Under the pieces are notes generated by a model. The model saw only the letters and a program-made list of their open reading frames with translations. It was not told where the DNA came from and searched no databases. A stretch of DNA of 64,000 bases from Salegentibacter sp. Hel_I_6 (GTDB lineage Bacteria; Bacteroidota; Bacteroidia; Flavobacteriales; Flavobacteriaceae). This document shows positions 8,588 to 15,971 of this stretch, piece after piece. The translations under genes and the position numbers were made by a program. The stretch spans positions 3,906,001 to 3,970,000 of the forward strand of contig NZ_JQNQ01000001.1 of the NCBI RefSeq assembly GCF_000745315.1. The letters are read 5' to 3'. Numbering within the stretch: position 1 is the first letter of the stretch; each line of letters starts with the position of its first letter.

Positions 8588-8624
8588 AAAGCAAGATTGT
8601 CATTACAATGACACATCTTGCTTT
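8588..8624. repeat. Long imperfect palindrome upstream of mobC (oriT/operator candidate)
   Basis: Outer arms of 10 bp (8588-8597 and 8615-8624, AAAGCAAGAT / ATCTTGCTTT) enclose inner arms of 7 bp (TGTCATT at 8598-8604, AATGACA at 8607-8613) with a 2-bp centre and one unpaired C at 8614. It lies in the 124-bp gap between the primase stop and the mobC start, where relaxosome-binding sites are usually found. The 12-mer TTGTCATTACAA inside it (8597-8608) recurs at 6911-6922, just past the end of the operon. Confidence 0.65.
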
Positions 8625-8676
8625 TCCCTTTCAACTGAAATTCTCCGATAGGGGTTCCCTATTTACCAAAGCCTCA

Positions 8677-9558
8677 TTATTTTAAAGTCAAGGATTTTTT
8701 ACAGCTTCCTTCTTTTATCAATTTTTCATTCAGATCTACATAGCCAGAGTAGGAATTACTACAATCGGTCACATTATCAAACTGGTTTAAAAGTGAACCA
8801 GCGGCTTTTTCACCAGCCGGATCATTATCCAGATAAATCAGAACCCTATCATATTTCAGGATGAGCATTTTTATCCTTTCCAAAAAAGCCAGGGAGTTTA
8901 AAATGATGCAATCTGAATTTTGTACTAAGTCTTCATCAATAGTAGCAAGGGAAAGAAAATCAAACATCCCTTCGGTGATGATTAACTGGTTAGAATCTCT
9001 TTCAAAAAAGGAAAAGGTTTTTGGGCTACTGGAAGTTTTAAAATATTTGTTTCTAAGCTCCCAGCCTTTTTTATAATTTTCAAGGCCAAGTGCAAAAAAG
9101 CGTTTTCCTTTACAGCGATACCAAACTTGTCTGCAGTATTTTCTACCAATCTCATACGATATATTCCGTGAGTGCAGATAATCAATTAATGCTTTCAGGT
9201 GAATAATTTGAACGTCCAGGATACTAATTTCTGGTTCCTTAGTAAGATGTTCGATATTCGGCGGGCTAAAAGAAAGAGAGCCCATATCGTTCTTTAAAAA
9301 TTCCAGGGTTTCTCTTACAGACCAGGATTTAATAAGCATAATTAGATCAATAGTATTCCCTCCTGTTCCTAACCCGAAGTCAAACCATAAGTTTTTAATT
9401 AAAGAGACGCTAAAAGAGGCTTGCGTTTCTGACCGCAGGGGACTCAGAAACCAAGCTTCTTTTTCCGATTTTCTGGTGGGAAAGTGCCCTAATTTTGCAA
9501 GCGTTTTTACGATGCAAATATTACGGGCACTTTTACACGATAAGTTATTTAAGTTCAT
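8677..9558 (-). CDS. CHC2-like/Toprim DNA primase with a degenerate zinc finger
   Basis: In this 293-residue protein the first 90 residues match the DnaG-type CHC2 zinc-finger domain in spacing (LSPLRSETQASFSV, then LWFDFGLGTGGNTIDL), but the zinc-binding Cys/His residues are missing at the expected places. The Toprim domain occupies about residues 190-290: LIITEGMFDFLSL holds the catalytic Glu, and VLIYLDNDPAGEKAA holds the DxD metal motif. Such primases serve replication of mobile elements. It is on the same strand as the VapE-like ATPase, with about 200 bp of repeat-containing DNA between them. Confidence 0.82.
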   Translation of the reverse strand: MNLNNLSCKSARNICIVKTLAKLGHFPTRKSEKEAWFLSPLRSETQASFSVSLIKNLWFDFGLGTGGNTIDLIMLIKSWSVRETLEFLKNDMGSLSFSPPNIEHLTKEPEISILDVQIIHLKALIDYLHSRNISYEIGRKYCRQVWYRCKGKRFFALGLENYKKGWELRNKYFKTSSSPKTFSFFERDSNQLIITEGMFDFLSLATIDEDLVQNSDCIILNSLAFLERIKMLILKYDRVLIYLDNDPAGEKAAGSLLNQFDNVTDCSNSYSGYVDLNEKLIKEGSCKKSLTLK

Positions 9559-9572
9559 TTTATAATTTTTTA

Positions 9573-9749
9573 GTTACCTATTTACCAAGGCCAGTAAAGC
9601 CAGGGATTTTAATTCATTTTTTGCTGTTTTTCGTATCTACCTTAATTACCCAAGGGTAGATTGGGTAGATAGTTTTTGATATTTATTTACCTTCTGTTTT
9701 TTCCTCTGTCAATGGCTTGTTCCAGACCCCAGGGTAGTTAGGTAAATAG
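9573..9749. repeat. Cluster of short CTATTTACC / GGTAGATAG-type repeats between primase and VapE-like genes
   Basis: The gap 9559-9755 holds CTATTTACC at 9578-9586, its exact inverse GGTAAATAG at 9741-9749, ATTTACC near 9685-9691, and several TACC/GGTAG blocks (ATCTACC near 9635, GGGTAGAT around 9655 and 9664). Another CTATTTACC followed by AAAGCC lies at 8659-8667, at the other end of the primase gene. Repeated short motifs in an AT-rich gap next to primase and ATPase genes look like a replication origin or operator array. No open frame is seen in the gap. Confidence 0.45.
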
Positions 9750-9755
9750 TTTATA

Positions 9756-10943
9756 TTAAATTTCTAAAGGTGAAGTCTTAAACCTTTGCTCGATCAGGTA
9801 GCCATATACCCCGCTCTGGCGTTGTTTTACTCTTTCATAATTCTGAGCTTTTAAAGCTCTTCCCATATAATACATATTCAGTCTCGGATTGATACAGTTG
9901 AGCTGTAACACTACATCTGAAGCCGTTTTAAAGTCTGCTGGATCTGAACTCTTCCTATAGTACTTACAGAGCAACTCTTCTTCCATACTGGCTTCCCGGT
10001 AAGTCTTGTTCCTTTCTTCATTTGCAATAATATCCTCCAGGGTCATTTCCGGGTTAAATTGTTCATTCACATAAGCCAGGTAATAGGCCTGAGCCCATAC
10101 CTTGTCTATATCTACTTCCCGGGAGTAAGCAAAATCAATTTTACCAATAAGCTCAAAACAAAGCCAGCGCACAGAACCGGTTTCATCATTAAGAAAGGTT
10201 GCCCTGTTGGTAGATCCTATAAAACTGCAGGTCCTTCTCAGGTTGGAGTTTTTGCGATCATAAGGCAGCCTTTCATTGATCATTGTTTTAGAGAAATAAG
10301 CTTTAAGCGCATTAATTTCTTTTCTAGCCAGCACAGATAATTCATCTAAATTGATGATGAAATTCCTGGTAAGTTGAATCCTGGCGTCTTTATCTGTGGT
10401 CATATCTTCAGCAAAGTACTTTGATAAAGCCGGTGGACAGAGAAACCTGCACCAGGTAGATTTGCCTGAATTTTGTTCTGAATGCACTAAAACCAAACAT
10501 TGTTTATTGAAGTAATGTTCATCCAATGCACCCTTCACTGTTCTCACCAGCCATTTTCGAAAATGATAAAGAAATTGTTCAGGTTCTTTGGCGGGAAGAT
10601 AGGAAGCGAGTGTTCTTATATGATCTCCACCTACCCATTTTGGAAGCTTATCAAAGTATTCCGCAATCGGGTTAAATCTGGGAATTAGGTTAGACCGTAA
10701 ATAGATGTCCAGTTTACCCGGATTGATCTCTATGTTTGATTTCGCTAATTCTATGAGTAGAGAATTCACTTCAAAATCTTCCCAGATATTTGACTCCTTA
10801 ATCCGTATCTGAAACTCGTGAGATATTTCATTAAACCTGATATCATATTTATCAGAAACATACTCCTCCACGGCGTCGTAGATCGTTTTTTTCTTCTGCT
10901 CGGATACTTGATAAAGTTTAAGTCTATTCTTTTCCATAATCAT
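9756..10943 (-). CDS. VapE/VirE-like P-loop ATPase (primase-helicase family)
   Basis: This 395-residue protein resembles the VapE/virulence-associated E family common in Bacteroidota mobile elements. The central domain has a P-loop-like sequence HSEQNSGKST (about 154-163) and a Walker B-like FIINLDEL (about 195-202). Later come a sensor-type GSTNR motif and the GSVRWLCFE block typical of this family, followed by a DUF3874-like C-terminal winged region (about 310-390). It probably acts as the replicative helicase partner of the neighbouring primase. The next gene upstream on the same strand is an excisionase-like HTH about 165 bp away. Confidence 0.8.
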   Translation of the reverse strand: MIMEKNRLKLYQVSEQKKKTIYDAVEEYVSDKYDIRFNEISHEFQIRIKESNIWEDFEVNSLLIELAKSNIEINPGKLDIYLRSNLIPRFNPIAEYFDKLPKWVGGDHIRTLASYLPAKEPEQFLYHFRKWLVRTVKGALDEHYFNKQCLVLVHSEQNSGKSTWCRFLCPPALSKYFAEDMTTDKDARIQLTRNFIINLDELSVLARKEINALKAYFSKTMINERLPYDRKNSNLRRTCSFIGSTNRATFLNDETGSVRWLCFELIGKIDFAYSREVDIDKVWAQAYYLAYVNEQFNPEMTLEDIIANEERNKTYREASMEEELLCKYYRKSSDPADFKTASDVVLQLNCINPRLNMYYMGRALKAQNYERVKQRQSGVYGYLIEQRFKTSPLEI

Positions 10944-11107
10944 TCATTTTAGAAATTATTTTTTCTAGCATTATAGAGCATCAAAACCTTATTGACAATC
11001 CCGGTAATAGTGGATATCACTACTATTTTATAGTAGTTCATACCCAGCAGTAAATAGGATGAATTTTTCATCAGAATATTTTTCAAGGTTTAGCTAATGA
11101 CAAATGA

Positions 11108-11398
11108 TTATTTGCGGTGCTTCAATAGGCTTTTATTGAACTGATCCTCCAGGTATGCATCGGATAGGTCCGGCTCTCCCAGCAACCAAGCATCGATCTT
11201 TTCCTTGTCGAAAAACTTCTGTCGAATGTTCGGGTTGTTTCCCATCGGTATAAGCTTTAAATGAGTAAGCTTATAGATCTTACTTTTGGAGAGACCCGTA
11301 TATTGTGCCAGGTCTTCCACGTTCATTACTTTTTTGGTGTGGGAGAGAAGTACTTTAATATCTTCCAATAAACCCACTACTTGTTCCTGCTCATTCAT
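11108..11398 (-). CDS. Excisionase-like helix-turn-helix protein (MerR/AlpA type)
   Basis: The 96-residue protein has a short helical N-terminus and a MerR-like/excisionase HTH (about residues 24-75). It reads VEDLAQYTGLSKSKIYKLTH, then a wing and a closing KEKIDAWL helix. Proteins of this type at the head of the replication/mobilization operons of Bacteroidota elements control excision or operon transcription. The adjacent 12198-12406 stretch holds paired direct repeats beside the tRNA and is a natural target. No integrase gene is visible in the window for it to partner. Confidence 0.78.
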   Translation of the reverse strand: MNEQEQVVGLLEDIKVLLSHTKKVMNVEDLAQYTGLSKSKIYKLTHLKLIPMGNNPNIRQKFFDKEKIDAWLLGEPDLSDAYLEDQFNKSLLKHRK

Positions 11399-11485
11399 AA
11401 CTATATGATTAAAATTAAAAATGAGTAAAAGGCCTTTTACGATTTTGTACAGGACAAACTTAGGAAAGTAAATAACTATAAATCA

Positions 11486-11520
11486 ATAGCATAACTCAAA
11501 TAGAAAGGGAGTTATGCTAT
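11486..11520. terminator. 12-bp perfect hairpin after the membrane-protein gene
   Basis: Arms ATAGCATAACTC (11486-11497) and GAGTTATGCTAT (11509-11520) are perfect complements with an 11-nt loop. The hairpin starts 2 bp beyond the stop of the minus-strand gene at 11523. There is no clear T-run after it on the minus strand, so termination is likely but not certain. Confidence 0.55.
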
Positions 11521-11522
11521 AA

Positions 11523-12197
11523 TTATTCTTTATTCAGCATCTGCCGGATAAATTTTCGCTGGTTTCGGGAGTTTATTTTTTCCTGGTCGTTTTTCCAGGC
11601 GGAAAAACTGGTTTTTAAAGTGTTTTCTTTGAGCGGTTCGTGGTTCATCAAAAAGGAATTCATCAATAGTTGGAAAAATTCACGTTTCCTTTCTCCGGAG
11701 AAATCTTGAATTCCACCAACTAACAATTCATCAAATAAAACAAACAAAATTCTGTGGTTTGCGGAGTCTCCGCTTTTATTCCCAACGGTGAAATTGATCT
11801 TCTCCTGAACCTTACGGCCTTTAAGGAATCTAAAAAACTGCTCTTTAGCGTTTTTATCCAGGTTGATGTACTCAAACCTTATCTGAAACTTATTAATGGG
11901 TTCTACCTTAAAATTATGCCGGTCGGTCTCCAGGTGTTTATCTGATTCATAAAATATGGCCAGCCAAACCAAAACTACCGCCAGCACTATAAGAAGTACA
12001 AGAAAATAGACATAATCATCCATTATGGATTTAACACCAAAAATTAAACTAAAACTTAAAACAAACAGGATAAAAAAAGCAAGGATAAAAAGAATTAGGT
12101 TGGTGGCATTTCCTTCTATTTTATCTTCAATGAAATCATTTATTCCAGACCTTAAATTAGCCAGTGCTTTTCCAGATTCAAGAATAAATTTCTCCAT
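11523..12197 (-). CDS. Two-TM membrane protein of unknown function (element cargo)
   Basis: This 224-residue protein has an N-terminal amphipathic stretch (about 1-30), two adjacent transmembrane segments (about 33-57 and 63-83) and a cytosolic C-terminal half rich in charged and aromatic residues with no motif I recognise. It is the last gene before the tRNA-Pro and is probably element cargo. Its own hairpin follows the stop. I cannot assign a function. A two-helix hairpin plus a soluble domain is seen in some defence and regulatory proteins, but nothing here proves that. Confidence 0.5.
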   Translation of the reverse strand: MEKFILESGKALANLRSGINDFIEDKIEGNATNLILFILAFFILFVLSFSLIFGVKSIMDDYVYFLVLLIVLAVVLVWLAIFYESDKHLETDRHNFKVEPINKFQIRFEYINLDKNAKEQFFRFLKGRKVQEKINFTVGNKSGDSANHRILFVLFDELLVGGIQDFSGERKREFFQLLMNSFLMNHEPLKENTLKTSFSAWKNDQEKINSRNQRKFIRQMLNKE

Positions 12198-12339
12198 AGC
12201 TAATAGCGCTTCAGTCTATTAAATATAACTAAAAGAAAAATAATTAGGTATTCCCGGAGGTTTCAAATTAATTTTTTAAAAAATTTATTCCAATAAAGTA
12301 GTGTATAGGATTTTCCTTTTAAAAAGAAGGCTTAAGAAT

Positions 12340-12359
12340 TGTTGTACGTATGTTGTACG
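12340..12359. repeat. Tandem 9-bp direct repeats next to the tRNA 3' end (putative recombination site)
   Basis: TGTTGTACG occurs at 12340-12348 and again at 12351-12359, an 11-bp period (one helical turn). It is 48 bp from the tRNA-Pro 3' end and just outside its terminator. This is the expected place for integrase or excisionase arm-type sites. Apart from these repeats, 12198-12370 shows no gene. Confidence 0.45.
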
Positions 12360-12370
12360 GATATAAAATA

Positions 12371-12396
12371 AAAAGGCTTCCGATCTCTCGGAAGCC
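12371..12396 (-). terminator. Rho-independent terminator of tRNA-Pro
   Basis: A 9-bp GC-rich stem (GGCTTCCGA at 12375-12383, TCGGAAGCC at 12388-12396) with a 4-nt loop is followed, on the minus strand, by a T-run (12371-12374 and beyond). It lies 11 bp downstream of the tRNA 3' end. Confidence 0.85.
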
Positions 12397-12406
12397 TCGC
12401 TATCAC

Positions 12407-12483
12407 TGGTCGGGATGACAAGATTCGAACTTGCGACCCCACGCCCCCCAGGCGTATACGCTACCAGACTGCGCCACATCCCG
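12407..12483 (-). tRNA. tRNA-Pro (anticodon GGG)
   Basis: The 77-nt cloverleaf reads on the minus strand. The acceptor stem CGGGATG (12483-12477) pairs with CATCCCG, followed by discriminator A and an encoded CCA (12409-12407). The D-arm contains GCGCAGTCTGGTAGC, and the T-arm has the GTTCGAATC signature. The anticodon stem TACGC/GCGTG closes the loop CTGGGGG, giving anticodon GGG. The 3' end faces the mobile-element genes, so it is the likely integration target. Confidence 0.95.
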
Positions 12484-12740
12484 ATTCATCTAAAAAAGCT
12501 CAAATTTCAATTCCGAAATCTTGTCATAATATTCGCAATTGATTTAGCAAACTTACCACAAAAACACTTAGCTTCAATTTGACTTCACATTGCAAATTAA
12601 ACTGCTTATTTACTATTATCAAAACGAAAAGCTGCTTTTTTAGATGCTTATTTGATTGAAATATCTATGTGCTTGATATTCAGTTTTAGACTTATGTTTT
12701 TATTAATCTTATTACTAAGTATATCAACTTAAAAACAAAA
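12484..12740. other. Non-coding stretch between tRNA-Pro and the next operon
   Basis: This AT-rich DNA has no convincing open frame. It should hold the minus-strand promoter of the tRNA close to 12484-12540. I see no further structure until the terminator hairpin at 12741. Confidence 0.5.
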
Positions 12741-12780
12741 AAAGTAGTCTGGAAAGAAATTAAACTTTCCAGACTACTTT
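12741..12780. terminator. Strong bidirectional terminator hairpin
   Basis: A perfect 16-bp stem (12741-12756 with 12765-12780, core AGTAGTCTGGAAAG) and 8-nt loop lie about 20 bp past the stop of the minus-strand gene at 12801. Flanking A and T runs on both sides allow termination in both directions. Confidence 0.85.
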
Positions 12781-12800
12781 TACATTTTTTTCAACAATCA

Positions 12801-14051
12801 TTACTGAATTTTCTGCTGAATCTTTTCTATTGCATTCTGTATAGATTTATCGGGTTCTATAATATTATTGCTTCCCCAGAATTGCATATCGGTAAAGCCT
12901 GAAATGTCATCAGCCATAACTACTCTTTTGTTAAGAAAATTCTCCCCTTTTTTAATTCTATCTTCGGTTTGAGGCTGCCAGTTTGTGACCGCCATTTCAG
13001 AATCTACCTGATATCTAGAATTAAATAGTTTTTTCTTCCAATTCACTACAAATAGGAGTTTTGCATTGGAGTATCCAAAATACCACTTTCCATCTTGTTG
13101 ATGATAATCTATATCATAACTCACTTCAATAGGATATACTTTGGTACCACCGGGTTTTTTATTTACAAACATATTTGTTGCAGCACGCCTGTTATCTACA
13201 TTCATATTTAATTTTGCGCGAACCAGGCTTTGTGTTTCAGCATCAATATAAAGAGTTCCGAAAAACCATGGCAATTCTTTATTGGTGTCATTGAAGCTCA
13301 CTACATATAAATATTTATTATCTATTTGTGTGGGTTCTTCAAACTCAAACTCATAATTATCCAGGTCGTTATCATAGAAAAGATATTCTGGATATTTCAT
13401 CACATCAATAAAAAGCGTATTAAAGGGGCCACCGCGTAATTTTAAAGCTAATGTATCTAAACGATCATAATCTGCAGTTTTTCTTGCTTTCACCAACTCA
13501 ATATCTTCATCACCAAAATGACTATATGGTTTCTTATGAATTTTAACTACGGCCTCACTTAGAGATACATTTCGGTTACCTCTGCTTATGCTTTCTCTGT
13601 AGAAAGCTGTCATTTGCGTAGGATCATCTATATAATTATCACCGCGATTATCAAGCATTGTACGTACCAACCGGCGTGCATCACCGGCTTCATAAACTTT
13701 AATCTCTGTTAGTTCCTCAACCACAGGATCAAGATAAATTTTAGTGCCCTGAGCTTTAAAATAACTCAAAGGCAGATTTTTACTTTGATATCCTAAATAT
13801 GAAATATTTACTGTTGCCGGACTCATTCCTTCAGGGACTTTAAGAGAAAATTTTCCTTCAGAATTGGTAACCGTAGAAATATTGGTTTCATTTACCGATA
13901 AATGGGCATTCATAATAACACCCTCATTATCTGAGTTAATCACTTCTCCCTTGTATTCCACATAATCTTGTAGAAAGGGTGTTGCACTTATGGGCGAGTA
14001 AGCTATAATTACTCCCACTAAAAAGAGCATTAGGGTTTTTAAATTTTTCAC
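12801..14051 (-). CDS. Secreted protein with carboxypeptidase-like regulatory domain
   Basis: The 416-residue protein has a signal peptide (MKNLKTLMLFLVGVIIAYS...), a carboxypeptidase D regulatory-like beta-sandwich (about residues 33-110, with SVNETNISTVTNSEGKFSLK) and a long C-terminal part of unknown function (about 120-416) containing repeated beta-strand-like stretches. In Bacteroidota this arrangement is common in cell-surface or periplasmic proteins linked to outer-membrane biogenesis; the substrate is unknown. It is a single-gene unit with its own strong terminator. The plus-strand CDF gene at 14223 is divergent. Confidence 0.72.
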   Translation of the reverse strand: MKNLKTLMLFLVGVIIAYSPISATPFLQDYVEYKGEVINSDNEGVIMNAHLSVNETNISTVTNSEGKFSLKVPEGMSPATVNISYLGYQSKNLPLSYFKAQGTKIYLDPVVEELTEIKVYEAGDARRLVRTMLDNRGDNYIDDPTQMTAFYRESISRGNRNVSLSEAVVKIHKKPYSHFGDEDIELVKARKTADYDRLDTLALKLRGGPFNTLFIDVMKYPEYLFYDNDLDNYEFEFEEPTQIDNKYLYVVSFNDTNKELPWFFGTLYIDAETQSLVRAKLNMNVDNRRAATNMFVNKKPGGTKVYPIEVSYDIDYHQQDGKWYFGYSNAKLLFVVNWKKKLFNSRYQVDSEMAVTNWQPQTEDRIKKGENFLNKRVVMADDISGFTDMQFWGSNNIIEPDKSIQNAIEKIQQKIQ

Positions 14052-14222
14052 AGCTATAAATTTTTGATTTTCATCCTAATATACGAAAATTTAAAGAGAA
14101 ATAATAGTGCATTTTATACTTTCATACCATATATTTTGCTCTAGAATAGGTGATATTTAGTAAGAGTGGAAAAAATGATTAATTTGGTATAGAAAACCAT
14201 CCGGGTTAAGTTTCAAATAACT

Positions 14223-15101
14223 ATGAGTCACGAGCATCATCATAAGCCTTCCTCCGAGAAGAATCTTAAACTTGTATTTTTCCTCAATCTTGGGTTTACG
14301 ATTCTGGAATTTATTGGTGGAATGTATGTGAATAGTATCGCTATAATATCTGATGCTGTACATGACCTTGGTGACAGTCTTTCGTTGGGTACATCCTGGT
14401 ATTTGGATCATAAATCTCAACAAAAGAGTGACTCAAAATTTTCTTTTGGATATCGAAGGTTTTCCCTGCTTGGAGCTTTAATAAATAGTCTTGTTCTAAT
14501 TGCGGGGTCGGTTTATGTAATCTATGAAGCAGTGAATAGGTTAGTGGCACCAGAACATTCTGATGCTGAAGGAATGATGGTTTTTGCGATAATAGGAGTT
14601 GCCGTAAATGGTTTTGCTGCGTGGAAACTAAGCAGTGGAAAAACCTTAAATGAAAAAGTGATCTCATGGCATCTTATGGAAGATGTTCTTGGCTGGGTTG
14701 CTGTGTTAGTGGTTTCTATCATCTTGCAGTTTAAAGACATACTTTATCTTGATCCTGCCTTGTCTTTAGCCATAACGCTTTATATTATATGGAATGTATT
14801 TAAAAGGCTTAAAGAGACGCTTTATATCTTCTTACAGGGAATTCCTGCAGATATTAGTTTAGATGAAATAAAGGAAAAACTTAATGAAATACAAGGCGTG
14901 GCTTCTTCTCATCATGTACATATATGGTCTCAGGAAGGAGAGCATCATGTTTTTACCGCCCACGTTAAATTTCAATATGTTCAAAATTTTGAGGAATATA
15001 TCAAACTAAAAGCAGCAGTGTTAAAAACTTTGGATGCTTATAATTTTGAACATTTTACAGTTCAGTTTGAGTTGGATGCTGAAACTTGTAGGTTGGAATA
15101 A
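14223..15101 (+). CDS. CDF-family zinc/cation exporter (CzcD/ZitB-like)
   Basis: The 292-residue protein has a His-rich N-terminus (MSHEHHHK), six predicted transmembrane segments and both metal-site motifs: HDLGD in TM2 (SDAVHDLGDSL) and HLMED in TM5. Its cytoplasmic C-terminal domain (about 205-292) contains SSHHVHIWS and HHVFTAHV, the metal-sensing region of the family. It exchanges cytoplasmic Zn2+ (or related ions) for protons. Unlike the CDF-like proteins at 1277 and 4828 it has the full domain set, and it lies outside the mobile element, so it is probably the native chromosomal zinc exporter. Confidence 0.9.
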   Translation: MSHEHHHKPSSEKNLKLVFFLNLGFTILEFIGGMYVNSIAIISDAVHDLGDSLSLGTSWYLDHKSQQKSDSKFSFGYRRFSLLGALINSLVLIAGSVYVIYEAVNRLVAPEHSDAEGMMVFAIIGVAVNGFAAWKLSSGKTLNEKVISWHLMEDVLGWVAVLVVSIILQFKDILYLDPALSLAITLYIIWNVFKRLKETLYIFLQGIPADISLDEIKEKLNEIQGVASSHHVHIWSQEGEHHVFTAHVKFQYVQNFEEYIKLKAAVLKTLDAYNFEHFTVQFELDAETCRLE

Positions 15102-15448
15102 ATGGTGGAATTTTTTGATTTCTAATTAAGGGATATAGCTTGTGCGATATTTTTTAATTTAATGCTATGGATTCTTTTTGTTTTTCTGTTTTATCTGAAC
15201 TCTTTTTCAAAATGATTTTCGCTTAACTATAAAAATTCTTCTCGGATTTACTTTTCTAATAAATTAAAAATCAATCTATCATCATCCAATTTTAAGCAAG
15301 GGCCTATTAAACCTGATTATTCTTTGAATTCTTTGTATTTTTGAGATATTAACTAAGCAACTTAATCTGAATTTCTTCAATATTTCACCCTACTTCGAAG
15401 AGATTAAGAAATAGCTCCTGTTTTTAAACAGGCAGAGAAATCTTATAT
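15102..15448 (+). promoter_or_regulatory. Long leader region upstream of upxY-like gene
   Basis: This 347-bp AT-rich gap has no convincing gene. A TATTTTTG at 15336-15343 matches the Bacteroidota -7 element (TAnnTTTG) and would leave a leader of about 100 nt before the upxY-like start. No clear -33 TTTG is placed at the usual distance. Long leaders are typical for UpxY-controlled operons. Confidence 0.35.
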
Positions 15449-15922
15449 ATGTCGTGGTTTGTTTTATATACTAAACCCAGAACGGAGAAAAGAGTAGCCG
15501 AGGATTTGGAAAAAATTGGCATAAAGGTCTATTGCCCTATAATCACCGAGGTGAAACAATGGAAAGACCGAAAGAAAAAGCTGAAAACCCCTCTTTTTAA
15601 ATCCTATGTTTTTATAAAACTGGAAGAAAAAAAACGTAATCAGGTCTTTGATGTTCCTGGTGTGGTTCGATATTTATTCTGGCTTGGAAAACCTGCAATT
15701 GTAAGAAATGAAGAAATTGAAGTTATTCAAAAATGGCTTGAAGGCGATAAAGTAGAAGATGCCAAAATTGAACATCTTAGTGAGGGCGATAAAATAGTTA
15801 TTAAAAATGGCGTTTTTAAAGACGAAGCGGCGATTATTCGTGAAGTGGGAAAAAGAAAAATGCGACTTATTCTTCCCAAATTAGGATGCACCGTAGAAGT
15901 TTTAACTAAAGAAGTGGTTTAA
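15449..15922 (+). CDS. UpxY/NusG-like transcription antiterminator
   Basis: The 157-residue protein has an N-terminal NGN domain (WFVLYTKPRTEKRVAEDLEK, about 3-100) and a C-terminal KOW-like domain (about 105-155, GDKIVIKNGVFKDEAAII). This is the build of UpxY proteins, operon-specific NusG paralogues that normally sit first in capsular or exopolysaccharide operons and let polymerase read through the leader. Here the next gene downstream (sbcC) is on the opposite strand only 50 bp away, so the gene is an orphan. It may act in trans on a distant surface-polysaccharide operon, or remain from a lost one. Confidence 0.85.
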   Translation: MSWFVLYTKPRTEKRVAEDLEKIGIKVYCPIITEVKQWKDRKKKLKTPLFKSYVFIKLEEKKRNQVFDVPGVVRYLFWLGKPAIVRNEEIEVIQKWLEGDKVEDAKIEHLSEGDKIVIKNGVFKDEAAIIREVGKRKMRLILPKLGCTVEVLTKEVV

Positions 15923-15971
15923 AACTTTTTCAATTATTTTACAACAGAGTTAATTTTAACTCACTACTCAA

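Larger units (their letters stand above)
1..12406. mobile_element. Right part of a putative integrated mobilizable element with metal-resistance cargo
   Basis: A metal-efflux block on the plus strand (1-6587) is followed by a minus-strand block of excisionase-like HTH, VapE-like ATPase, primase, MobC and MobA relaxase (6917-11398). The whole stretch ends at the 3' end of a tRNA-Pro gene, a usual integration target. No integrase, conjugation genes or second att copy are visible, so the element would be mobilizable rather than self-transmissible and must continue to the left. That the metal genes belong to the same element as the mob genes is inferred from contiguity only. Confidence 0.5.

Noticed and set aside
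12285..12479. A 64-codon minus-strand frame across the tRNA-Pro
   Set aside because: It is formed by the tRNA and its terminator; no protein-like features are present.
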